From Sialis fuliginosa (lineage: Eukaryota > Arthropoda > Insecta > Megaloptera > Sialidae), in NCBI GenBank assembly GCA_961205875.1, contig OY540818.1, positions 2,117,361 to 2,181,360 on the forward strand: a stretch of 64,000 nt of DNA, in the 5' to 3' direction. The notes beneath the pieces are model-generated. The model searched no databases, had not been told where the DNA came from, and saw only the letters and a program-made list of their open reading frames with translations. The position numbers and the translations under genes are program-made. Shown here in pieces: positions 1 through 11,900 of the stretch. Every line of letters begins with the position of its first letter. Within the stretch, counting starts at the first letter, position 1.

Positions 1-1191
1 AAATTTAAACATAAATTTAAACATAAATTTAAAAATAAATTAAAACATAAATTTAAACATAAATTTAAACATAAATTTAAACATAAATTTAAACATAAAT
101 TTAAACATAAATTAAAACAAACTTAAATTTAAACATAAATTTAAACTTAAATTAAATCTTAAACATATACTTAAACATAAACTTAAACATAAACTTAAAC
201 ATAAATTTAAACATAAATTTAAACATAAATTAAAACAAACTTAAATTTAAACATAAATTTAAACATAAATTTAAACATAAATTTAAACATAAATATAAAC
301 ATAAATTTAAACATAAATTTAAACATAAATTTAAACATAAATTAAATCTTAAACATAAACTTAAACATAAATTTAAACATAAATTTAAACATAAATTAAA
401 ACATAAACTTAAATTTAAACATAAATTCAAACATAAATTTAAACTTAAATTTAAACATAAATTTAAACATAAATTTAAACATAAATTTAAAGATAAATTT
501 AAATTTAAATATAAATTTAAACATAAATTTAAACATAAATTTAAACATAAATTAAAACAAAAATTAAAACATAAACTTAAACATAAACTTAAACATAAAT
601 TAAAACATAAATTAAAACATAAACTTAAACATAAACTTAAACATAAACTTAAACATAAACTTAAACATAAATTTAAACATAAATTTAAACATTAATTTAA
701 ACATTAATTTAAACACAAATTTAAACATAAATTTAAACATAAATTTAAACATAAATTTAAACATAAATTTAAAAATAAATTAAAACATAAATTTAAACAT
801 AAATTTAAACATAAATTTAAACATAAATTTAAACATAAATTTAAACATAAATTTAAACATAAATTTAAACATAAATTTAAACATAAATTTAAACATAAAT
901 TAAAACAAACTTAAATTTAAACATAAATTTAAACATAAATTATATCTTAAACATATACTTAAACATAAACTTAAACATAAACCTAAACATAAATTTAAAC
1001 ATAAATTTAAACATAAATTAAAACAAACTTAAATTTAAACATAAATTTAAACATAAATTTTAACATAAATTTAAACATAAATTTAAACATAAATTTAAAC
1101 TTAAATTTAAACATAAATTTAAACATAAATTTAAACATAAATTAAATCTTAAACATAAACTTAAACATAAATTTAAACATAAATTTAAACA

Positions 1192-2839
1192 TAAATTAAA
1201 ACATAAACTTAAATTTAAACATAAATTTAAATATAATATTAAACTTAAATTTAAACATAAATTTAAACATAAATTTAAACATAAATTTAAAGATAAATTA
1301 AAACAAAAATTAAAACATAAACTTAAACATAAACTTAAACATAAATTAAAACATAAATTAAAACATAAACTTAAACATAAACTTAAACATAAACTTAAAC
1401 ATAAACTTAAACATAAATTTAAACATAAATTTAAACATTAATTTAAACATTAATTTAAACATAAATTTAAACATAAATTTAAACTTAAATTTAAACATAA
1501 ATTAAAACATAAATTAAAACATAAATTTAAACATAAATTTAAACATAAATTTAAACATAAATTTAAACATAAATTTAAACATAAATTTAAACATAAATTT
1601 AAACATAAATTTAAACATAAATTTAAACATAAATTTAAACATAAATTTAAACATAATTTTAAACATAAATTTAAAAATAAATATAAACATAAATTTAAAC
1701 ATAAATTTAAACATAAATTTAAACATAAATTTAAACATAAATTTAAACATAAATTTAAACATAAATTTAAACATAAATTTTAACAAAAATTAAAACAAAC
1801 TTAAATTTAAACATAAATTTAAACATAAATTAAATCTTAAACATATACTTAAACATAAACTTAAACATAAACTTAAACATAAATTTAAACATAAATTTAA
1901 ACATAAATTTAAACATAAATTAAAACATAAATTTAAACATAAATTTAAAAATAAATTTAAACATAAATTAAAACAAACTTAAATTTAAACATAAATTTAA
2001 ACATAAATTTAAACATAAATTAAAACATAAACTTAAATTTAAACATAAATTTAAATATAATATTAAACTTAAATTTAAACATAAATTTAAACATAAATTT
2101 AAACATAAATTTAAAGATAAATTAAAACAAAAATTAAAACATAAACTTAAACATAAACTTAAACATAAATTAAAACATAAATTAAAACATAAACTTAAAC
2201 ATAAACTTAAACATAAACTTAAACATAAACTTAAACATAAATTTAAACATAAATTTAAACATTAATTTAAACATTAATTTAAACATAAATTTAAACATAA
2301 ATTTAAACTTAAATTTAAACATAAATTAAAACATAAATTAAAACATAAATTTAAACATAAATTTAAACATAAATTTAAACATAAATTTAAACATAAATTT
2401 AAACATAAATTTAAACATAAATTTAAACATAAATTTAAACATAAATTTAAACATAAATTTAAACATAAATTTAAACATAATTTTAAACATAAATTTAAAA
2501 ATAAATATAAACATAAATTTAAACATAAATTTAAACATAAATTTAAACATAAATTTAAACATAAATTTAAACATAAATTTAAACATAAATTTAAACATAA
2601 ATTTTAACAAAAATTAAAACAAACTTAAATTTAAACATAAATTTAAACATAAATTAAATCTTAAACATATACTTAAACATAAACTTAAACATAAACTTAA
2701 ACATAAATTTAAACATAAATTTAAACATAAATTTAAACATAAATTAAAACATAAATTTAAACATAAATTTAAAAATAAATTTAAACATAAATTAAAACAA
2801 ACTTAAATTTAAACATAAATTTAAACATAAATTTAAACA
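1192..2839 (+). repeat. 824-bp higher-order repeat, tandem pair
   Basis: Two adjacent copies, about 1192-2015 and 2016-2839, share the rare word ATATAATATT at 1231 and 2055, the GATAAA word, the AAATATAAACAT variant and the CAAAAATTAAAAC junction, all at an offset of 824 bp. The same pair recurs at about 11349-12996 inside the second super-unit. Edges are uncertain by a few monomers. Confidence 0.85.
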
Positions 2840-3179
2840 TAAATTTAAACATAAATTTAAACATAAATTAAATCTTAAACATAAACTTAAACATAAATTT
2901 AAACATAAATTTAAACATAAATTAAAACATAAACTTAAATTTAAACATAAATTTAAACATAAATTTAAACATAAATTTAAACATAAATTTAAACATAAAT
3001 TTAAACATAAATTTAAACATAAATTTAAACATAAATTTAAACATATATTTAAACATAAATTTAAACATAAATTTAAACATAAATTTAAACATAAATTTAA
3101 ACATAAATTTAAACATAAATTTAAACATAAATTTAAACATAAATTTAAACATAAATTAAAACAAACTTAAATTTAAACA

Positions 3180-6070
3180 TAAATTTAAACATAAATTATA
3201 TCTTAAACATATACTTAAACATAAACTTAAACATAAACCTAAACATAAATTTAAACATAAATTTAAACATAAATTAAAACAAACTTAAATTTAAACATAA
3301 ATTTAAACATAAATTTAAACATAAATTTAAACATAAATTTAAACATAAATTTAAACATAAATTTAAACATAAATTTAAACATAAATTTAAACATAAATTT
3401 AAACATAAATTTAAACATAAATTAAATCTTAAACATAAACTTAAACATAAATTTAAACATAAATTTAAACATAAATTAAAACATAAACTTAAATTTAAAC
3501 ATAAATTTAAATATAAATTTAAACTTAAATTTAAACATAAATTTAAACATAAATTTAAACATAAATTTAAAGATAAATTTAAATTTAAATATAAATTTAA
3601 ACATAAATTTAAACATAAATTTAGACATAAATTAAAACAAAAATTAAAACATAAACTTAAACATAAACTTAAACATAAATTAAAACATAAATTAAAACAT
3701 AAACTTAAACATAAACTTAAACATAAACTTAAACATAAACTTAAACATAAACTTAAACATAAATTTAAACATAAATTTAAACATTAATTTAAACATTAAT
3801 TTAAACATAAATTTAAACATAAATTTAAACTTAAATTTAAACATAAATTAAAACATAAATTAAAACATAAATTTAAACATAAATTTAAACATAAATTTAA
3901 ACATAAATTTAAACATAAATTTAAACATAAATTTAAACATAAATTTAAACATAAATTTAAACATAAATTTAAACATAAATTTAAACATAAATTTAAACAT
4001 AATTTTAAACATAAATTTAAAAATAAATATAAACATAAATTTAAACATAAATTTAAACATAAATTTAAACATAAATTTAAACATAAATTTAAACATAAAT
4101 TTAAACATAAATTTAAACATAAATTTTAACAAAAATTAAAACAAACTTAAATTTAAACATAAATTTAAACATAAATTAAATCTTAAACATATACTTAAAC
4201 ATAAACTTAAACATTAACTTAAACATAAATTTAAACATAAATTTAAACATAAATTTAAACATAAATTAAAACATAAATTTAAACATAAATTTAAAAATAA
4301 ATTTAAACATAAATTAAAACAAACTTAAATTTAAACATAAATTTAAACATAAATTTAAACATAAATTTAAACATAAATTTAAACATAAATTAAATCTTAA
4401 ACATAAACTTAAACATAAATTTAAACATAAATTTAAACATAAATTAAAACATAAACTTAAATTTAAACATAAATTTAAACATAAATTTAAACATAAATTT
4501 AAACATAAATTTAAACATAAATTTAAACATAAATTTAAACATAAATTTAAACATAAATTTAAACATATATTTAAACATAAATTTAAACATAAATTTAAAC
4601 ATAAATTATATCTTAAACATATACTTAAACATAAACTTAAACATAAACCTAAACATAAATTTAAACATAAATTTAAACATAAATTAAAAAAACTTAAATT
4701 TAAACATAAATTTAAACATAAATTTAAACATAAATTTAAACATAAATTTAAACATAAATTTAAACATAAATTTAAACATAAATTTAAACATAAATTTAAA
4801 CATAAATTTAAACATAAATTTAAACATAAATTTAAACATAAATTTAAACATAAATTTAAACATAAATTAAATCTTAAACATAAACTTAAACATAAATTTA
4901 AACATAAATTTAAACATAAATTAAAACATAAACTTAAATTTAAACATAAATTTAAATATAAATTTAAACTTAAATTTAAACATAAATTTAAACATAAATT
5001 TAAACATAAATTTAAAGATAAATTTAAATTTAAATATAAATTTAAACATAAATTTAAACATAAATTTAGACATAAATTAAAACAAAAATTAAAACATAAA
5101 CTTAAACATAAACTTAAACATAAATTAAAACATAAATTAAAACATAAACTTAAACATAAACTTAAACATAAACTTAAACATAAACTTAAACATAAACTTA
5201 AACATAAATTTAAACATAAATTTAAACATTAATTTAAACATTAATTTAAACATAAATTTAAACATAAATTTAAACTTAAATTTAAACATAAATTAAAACA
5301 TAAATTAAAACATAAATTTAAACATAAATTTAAACATAAATTTAAACATAAATTTAAACATAAATTTAAACATAAATTTAAACATAAATTTAAACATAAA
5401 TTTAAACATAAATTTTAACAAAAATTAAAACAAACTTAAATTTAAACATAAATTTAAACATAAATTAAATCTTAAACATATACTTAAACATAAACTTAAA
5501 CATAAACTTAAACATAAACTTAAACATAAATTTAAACATAAATTTAAACATAAATTTAAACATAAATTAAAACATAAATTTAAACATAAATTTAAAAATA
5601 AATTTAAACTTAAATTAAAACAAACTTAAATTTAAACATAAATTTAAACATAAATTTAAACATAAATTTAAACATAAATTTAAACATAAATTAAATCTTA
5701 AACATAAACTTAAACATAAATTTAAACATAAATTTAAACATAAATTAAAACATAAACTTAAATTTAAACATAAATTTAAACATAAATTTAAACATAAATT
5801 TAAACATAAATTTAAACATAAATTTAAACATAAATTTAAACATAAATTTAAACATAAATTTAAACATAAATTTAAACATAAATTTAAACATAAATTTAAA
5901 CATAAATTTAAACATAAATTTAAACATAAATTTAAACATAAATTTAAACATAAATTTAAACATAAATTTAAACATAAATTTAAACATAAATTTAAACAAC
6001 AAATTTAAACATAAATTCAAACATAATTTTAAACATAAATTTAAACATAAATTTTAACATAAATTTAAAC
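3180..6070 (+). repeat. About 1.45-kb higher-order repeat, tandem pair
   Basis: The TTTAGACAT variant at 3624 and 5069 lies 1445 bp apart. The linked TATATCTTAAAC/AAACCTAAAC marker and the GATAAA-TTTAAA-TTTAAA-TATAAA marker repeat at similar distances. The pair is copied in the second super-unit, where TTTAGACAT lies at 13805 and 15250, again 1445 bp apart. Outer edges are approximate. Confidence 0.75.
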
Positions 6071-7800
6071 ATAAATTTAAACATAAATTAAAACATAAAC
6101 TTAAATTTAAATATAAATTTAAACATAAATTTAAACTTAAATTTAAACATAAATTAAAACATAAACTTAAACATAAACTTAAACATAAATTTAAACATAA
6201 ATTTAAACATATATTTAAATATAAATTAAAACATAAATTTAAACATAAATTTAAAATAAAATTTAAACATAAATTAAAACAAACTTAAATTTAAACATAA
6301 ATTAAAACAAACTTAAATTTAAACATAAATTTAAACATAAATTAAATCTTAAACATAAACTTAAACATAAATTTAAACATAAATTTAAACATAAATTAAA
6401 ACATAAACTTTAATTTAAACATAAATTTAAACATAAATTTAAACTTAAATTTAAACATAAATTTAAACATAAATTTAAACATAAATTTAAAGATAAATTT
6501 AAATTTAAATATAAACTTAAACTTAAACATAAACTTAAACATAAACTTAAACATAAATTTTAACATAAATTTAAACATAAATTTAAACATAAATTTAAAC
6601 ATAAATTTAAACATAAATTTAAACAACAAATTTAAACATAAATTCAAACATAATTTTAAACATAAATTTAAACATAAATTTTAACATAAATTTAAACATA
6701 AATTAAAACATAAATTTAAACATAAATTTAAACATAAATTTAAACATAAATTAAAACAAAAATTAAAACATAAACTTAAACATAAACTTAAACATAAATT
6801 AAAACATAAATTAAAACATAAACTTAAACATAAACTTAAACATAAACTTAAACATAAACTTAAACATAAATTTAATCATAAATTTAAACATTAATTTAAA
6901 CATTTATTTAAACATAAATTTAAACATAAATTTAAACTTAAATTTAAACATAAATTAAAACATAAACTTAAACATAAACTTAAACATAAATTTAAATATA
7001 AATTTAAACATAAATTTTAATGTAATTTTGAACATAAATTTAAACATAAATTTAAACATAAATTTAAACATAAATTTAAACATAAATTTAAACATAAATT
7101 TAAACATAAATTTAAACATAAATTTAAACATAAATTTAAAAATAAATTAAAACATAAATTTAAACATAAATTTAAACATAAATTTAAACATAAATTTAAA
7201 CATAAATTAAAACAAACTTAAATTTAAACATAAATTTAAACATAAATTAAATCTTAAACATATACTTAAACATAAACTTAAACATAAACTTAAACATAAA
7301 TTTAAACATAAATTAAAACAAACTTAAATTTAAACATAAATTTAAACATAAATTTAAACATAAATTTAAACATAAATTTAAACATAAATATAAACATAAA
7401 TTTAAACATAAATTTAAACATAAATTTAAACATAAATTAAATCTTAAACATAAACTTAAACATAAATTTAAACATAAATTTAAACTTAAATTTAAACATA
7501 AATTTAAACATAAATTTAAACATAAATTTAAAGATAAATTTAAATTTAAATATAAATTTAAACATAAATTTAAACATAAATTTAAACATAAATTAAAACA
7601 AAAATTAAAACATAAACTTAAACATAAACTTAAACATAAACTTAAACATAAATTAAAACATAAATTAAAACATAAACTTAAACATAAACTTAAACATAAA
7701 CTTAAACATAAACTTAAACATAAATTTAAACATAAATTTAAACATAAATTTAAACATAAATTTAAACTTAAATTAAAACAAATTAAAACATAAACTTAAA

Positions 7801-8064
7801 CATAAACATAAACATAAACATAAACATAAACATAAACATAAACATAAACATAAACATAAACATAAACATAAACATAAACATAAACATAAACATAAACATA
7901 AACATAAACATAAACATAAACATAAACATAAACATAAACATAAACATAAACATAAACATAAACATAAACATAAACATAAGCATAAACAAAAACATAAACA
8001 TAAACATAAACATAAACATAAACATAAACATAAACATAAAACATAAACATAAACATAAACATAA
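7801..8064 (+). repeat. (CATAAA)n hexamer array, left arm of island 1
   Basis: About 43 tandem CATAAA hexamers directly abut the unique island. The array is entered from the context CATAAATTAAAA...CATAAACTTAAA. One interruption, ATAAGCATAAACAAAAACAT, lies about 85 bp before the island (G at 7980) and is shared with the left arms at 19.4 and 58.1 kb. The reading frames (YVYV, MFMF, LCLC) are repeat translation only. Confidence 0.95.
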
Positions 8065-8329
8065 GCATTTAACATAAACTAAATCATACACCTAAATAAA
8101 CATATAACAACAACTGCAAATCGACTCGATTTGTATTAAATCGGTCTATTTTGATAATAAACGCCTCGATTCGTACCTATAACAATCGGATCAAATTATT
8201 TTCATTCAATTCCATCAGTTTGGATACTTATCGGAAAATTAGTGTTTAAATGACTAGATTTGACATTATTTGATGTAATTTGAGTCAAATGATGATTTTC
8301 GACCCAATTCTTTTTTACAATTAAAAATA
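8065..8329. other. 265-bp unique island, copy 1
   Basis: Normal-complexity sequence from GCATTTAAC to the first ATG of the right hexamer array, with about nine CpGs against almost none in the surrounding array. It contains the palindrome CAAATCGACTCGATTTG at 8117-8133 and an inverted pair ATTTGAC (8258-8264)/GTCAAAT (8284-8290). It also has an internal direct repeat, CTCGATT...AATCGG, at 8125-8145 and 8165-8190. Against the copy at 58198 I see one private change (CCTATAAC for CCAATAAC). No credible reading frame, tRNA or known element was recognised. It could be a regulatory or protein-binding core, or a remnant of an older sequence captured by the satellite. Confidence 0.9.
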
Positions 8330-8810
8330 ATGTTTATGTTTATGTTGTTGTTTATGTTTAAGTTTATGTTTATGTTTATGTTGATGTTTATGTTTATGTT
8401 TATGTTTATGTTTATGTTTATGTTTATGTTTATGTTTATGTTTATGTTTATGTTTATGTTTATGATTATGTTTATGTTTATGTTTATGTTTATGTATATG
8501 TTTATGTTTATGTTTATGTTTATGTTTATGTTTATGTTTATGTTTATGTTTATGTTTATGTTTATGTTTATGTTTATGTTTATGTTTATGTTTATGATTA
8601 TGTTTATGTTTATGTTTATGTTTATGTTTATGTTTATGTTTATGTTAATGTTTGTTTATTTTTATGTTTATGTTTATGTTTATGTTTATGTTTATGTTTA
8701 TGTTTATGTTTATGTTTGTGTTTATGTTTATGTTTATGTTTATGTTTATGTTTATGTTTATGTTCATGTTTATGTTTATGTTTATGTTTATGTTTATGTT
8801 TATGTTTATG
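8330..8810 (-). repeat. (TTTATG)n hexamer array, right arm of island 1
   Basis: About 80 hexamers in the opposite orientation to the left arm, making this the longest hexamer array in the window. Single-base interruptions include ATGATT, ATGTAT, GTTGTT and GTTCATG, plus a short irregular patch near 8641-8662. With the left arm it forms an inverted repeat around the island. The open frames on both strands (MFMF, VYVY, ININ) follow from the stop-free hexamer and are not evidence of coding. Confidence 0.95.
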
Positions 8811-8962
8811 TTTAAGTGTATGTTTAAATTTAAGTTCATGTTTTAATTTATGTTTAAATTTATGTTTAAAATGTATGTTTAAATTTATGTTTAAGTTTAT
8901 GTTTAAAGTTATGTTTTAATTCATGTTTCAATTTATGTTTAAATTTATGTTTAAAGTTATGT
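8811..8962 (-). repeat. Inverted 12-mer tail of composite locus 1
   Basis: Monomers read ATGTTTAAATTT, the reverse of the main array. Diagnostic words are TTCATGTTTTAA, AAAATGTATG, TTTAAAGTTATG and TTTCAATTTATG. The same ordered words follow the right arms at 17814-17955 and 58856-59056 but are missing after the right arm ending at 20030. Confidence 0.85.
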
Positions 8963-8968
8963 ACATAA
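8957..8968. repeat. ATGTACAT palindromic orientation switch 1
   Basis: TTATGTACATAA is a perfect 12-bp palindrome centred at 8962/8963. To its left monomers are inverted (TTTATG) and to its right forward (CATAAA). With one mismatch (G at 8956) the symmetry continues outward. Confidence 0.85.
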
Positions 8969-11900
8969 ATTTAAACATAAATTTAAACATAAACTTAAAC
9001 ATAAATTTAAACATAACCTTAAACATAAATTTAAACATAAATTTAAACATAAATTTAAACATAAATTTAAACATAAATTTAAACATAAATTTAAACAACA
9101 AATTTAAACATAAATTCAAACATAATTTTAAACATAAATTTAAACATAAATTTAAACATAAATTTAAACATAAATTTAAACATATATTTAAACATAAATT
9201 TAAAAATAAATTTAAATATAAATTAAAACAAACTTAAATTTAAACATAAATTTAAACATAAATTTAAACATAAATTTAAACATAAATTAAAACATAAATT
9301 TAAACATAAATTTAAACATAAATTTAAACATAAATTTAAATATAAATTTAAACATAAATTTAAACATAAATTTAAACATAAATTTAAACATAAATTTAAA
9401 CTTAAATTTAAAATTAAATTTAAACATAAATTAAATCTTAAACATATACTTAAACATAAACTTAAACATAAACTTAAACATAAATTTAAACATAAATTTA
9501 AACATAAATTTAAACATAAATTAAAACATAAATTTAAACATAAATTTAAAAATAAATTTAAACATAAATTAAAACAAACTTAAATTTAAACATAAATTTA
9601 AACATAAATTTAAACATAAATTTAAACATAAATTTAAACATAAATTTAAACATAAATTTAAACATAAATTTAAACATAAACTTAAATTTAAACATAAATT
9701 TAAACATAAATTTAAACTTAAATTTAAACATAAATTTAAACATAAATTTAAACATAAATTTAAAGATAAATTTAAATTTAAATATAAATTTAAACATAAA
9801 TTTAAACATAAATTTAAACATAAATTAAAACAAAAATTAAAACATAAACTTAAACATAAACTTAAACATAAATTAAAACATAAATTAAAACATAAACTTA
9901 AACATAAACTTAAACATAAACTTAAACATAAACTTAAACATAAATTTAAACATAAATTTAAACATTAATTTAAACATTAATTTAAACATAAATTTAAACA
10001 TAAATTTAAACTTAAATTTAAACATAAATTAAAACATAAACTTAAACATAAACTTAAACATAAATTTAAATATAAATTTAAACATAAATTTTAATGTAAT
10101 TTTGAACATAAATTTAAACATAAATTTAAACATAAATTTAAACATAAATTTAAACATAAATTTAAACATAAATTTAAACATAAATTTAAAAATAAATTAA
10201 AACATAAATTTAAACATAAATTTAAACATAAATTTAAACATAAATTTAAACATAAATTTAAACATAAATTAAAACAAACTTAAATTTAAACATAAATTTA
10301 AACTTAAATTAAATCTTAAACATATACTTAAACATAAACTTAAACATAAACTTAAACATAAATTTAAACATAAATTTAAACATAAATTAAAACAAACTTA
10401 AATTTAAACATAAATTTAAACATAAATTTAAACATAAATTTAAACATAAATATAAACATAAATTTAAACATAAATTTAAACATAAATTTAAACATAAATT
10501 AAATCTTAAACATAAACTTAAACATAAATTTAAACATAAATTTAAACATAAATTAAAACATAAACTTAAATTTAAACATAAATTCAAACATAAATTTAAA
10601 CTTAAATTTAAACATAAATTTAAACATAAATTTAAACATAAATTTAAAGATAAATTTAAATTTAAATATAAATTTAAACATAAATTTAAACATAAATTTA
10701 AACATAAATTAAAACAAAAATTAAAACATAAACTTAAACATAAACTTAAACATAAATTAAAACATAAATTAAAACATAAACTTAAACATAAACTTAAACA
10801 TAAACTTAAACATAAACTTAAACATAAATTTAAACATAAATTTAAACATTAATTTAAACATTAATTTAAACACAAATTTAAACATAAATTTAAACATAAA
10901 TTTAAACATAAATTTAAACATAAATTTAAAAATAAATTAAAACATAAATTTAAACATAAATTTAAACATAAATTTAAACATAAATTTAAACATAAATTTA
11001 AACATAAATTTAAACATAAATTTAAACATAAATTTAAACATAAATTTAAACATAAATTAAAACAAACTTAAATTTAAACATAAATTTAAACATAAATTAT
11101 ATCTTAAACATATACTTAAACATAAACTTAAACATAAACCTAAACATAAATTTAAACATAAATTTAAACATAAATTAAAACAAACTTAAATTTAAACATA
11201 AATTTAAACATAAATTTTAACATAAATTTAAACATAAATTTAAACATAAATTTAAACTTAAATTTAAACATAAATTTAAACATAAATTTAAACATAAATT
11301 AAATCTTAAACATAAACTTAAACATAAATTTAAACATAAATTTAAACATAAATTAAAACATAAACTTAAATTTAAACATAAATTTAAATATAATATTAAA
11401 CTTAAATTTAAACATAAATTTAAACATAAATTTAAACATAAATTTAAAGATAAATTAAAACAAAAATTAAAACATAAACTTAAACATAAACTTAAACATA
11501 AATTAAAACATAAATTAAAACATAAACTTAAACATAAACTTAAACATAAACTTAAACATAAACTTAAACATAAATTTAAACATAAATTTAAACATTAATT
11601 TAAACATTAATTTAAACATAAATTTAAACATAAATTTAAACTTAAATTTAAACATAAATTAAAACATAAATTAAAACATAAATTTAAACATAAATTTAAA
11701 CATAAATTTAAACATAAATTTAAACATAAATTTAAACATAAATTTAAACATAAATTTAAACATAAATTTAAACATAAATTTAAACATAAATTTAAACATA
11801 AATTTAAACATAATTTTAAACATAAATTTAAAAATAAATATAAACATAAATTTAAACATAAATTTAAACATAAATTTAAACATAAATTTAAACATAAATT

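Larger units (their letters stand above)
1..6748 (+). repeat. Large satellite super-unit, copy 1 of a 10.16-kb duplication
   Basis: This segment recurs at 10158-16929. Diagnostic variants match at an offset of 10157 bp up to about 3.15 kb. From about 3.6 kb onward (for example the TTTAGACAT variant at 3624 and 13805) the offset is 10181, consistent with gain of two 12-mers in the second copy or loss in the first. The match ends near 6748/16929, where copy 1 continues with TTAAAACAAAAATTAAAAC and copy 2 with CATAATATAAAAC. The left end is outside the window. The low divergence suggests a recent duplication, or an assembly artefact. Confidence 0.9.
1..7800 (+). repeat. Forward 12-bp satellite array, block 1
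   Basis: Uninterrupted tandem array of the 12-mer CATAAATTTAAA. Common variants are CATAAACTTAAA and CATAAATTAAAA, and rarer words are GATAAA, TATAAA and TTAAAT. Variant words recur in fixed order and so define higher-order repeats. Landmarks are TTAAAACAAACTTAAA (a 2-bp loss of phase), TTAAATCTTAAACATATACT, TTTAAAGATAAATTTAAA and a paired CATTAATTTAAA. A linked pair (TATATCTTAAAC followed by AAACCTAAAC) marks one HOR type near 941-985, 3195-3242 and 4606-4650. There is no gene: the minus-strand reading frames are FKFM/NLCL translations of the monomer. G is almost absent from the + strand. Confidence 0.97.
7801..8968. mobile_element. Composite inverted-hexamer locus 1 (foldback-like candidate)
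   Basis: The left (CATAAA)n arm, 265-bp core, right (TTTATG)n arm and inverted 12-mer tail form one locus, repeated at 17.2, 19.2 and 58.0 kb. Foldback elements such as Drosophila FB are known for long inverted repeats made of short tandem repeats around a loop, which this resembles. No transposase or target-site duplication can be seen, and duplications would be invisible in satellite flanks. The alternative is an inversion junction within the array. Mobility is inference only. Confidence 0.25.

Noticed and set aside
8065..8329. tRNA, 5S rRNA or SINE in the island
   Set aside because: I saw no A/B box pair, no acceptor-stem pairing or CCA-adjacent structure, and no terminal poly-A or T-run that would fit a Pol III unit, beyond a T6 run in CTTTTTTAC near the right edge.
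8330..8810. Telomeric repeat
   Set aside because: TTTATG is not TTAGGG, TTTAGGG, TTAGG or another known telomere unit, has no G run, and the arrays are internal and in both orientations.
8330..8815. 161-residue plus-strand frame (MFMF/VYVY) beginning in an ATG repeat
   Set aside because: Every TTTATG hexamer supplies an ATG and no stop. Overlapping frames on both strands are equally open, so openness carries no coding signal.
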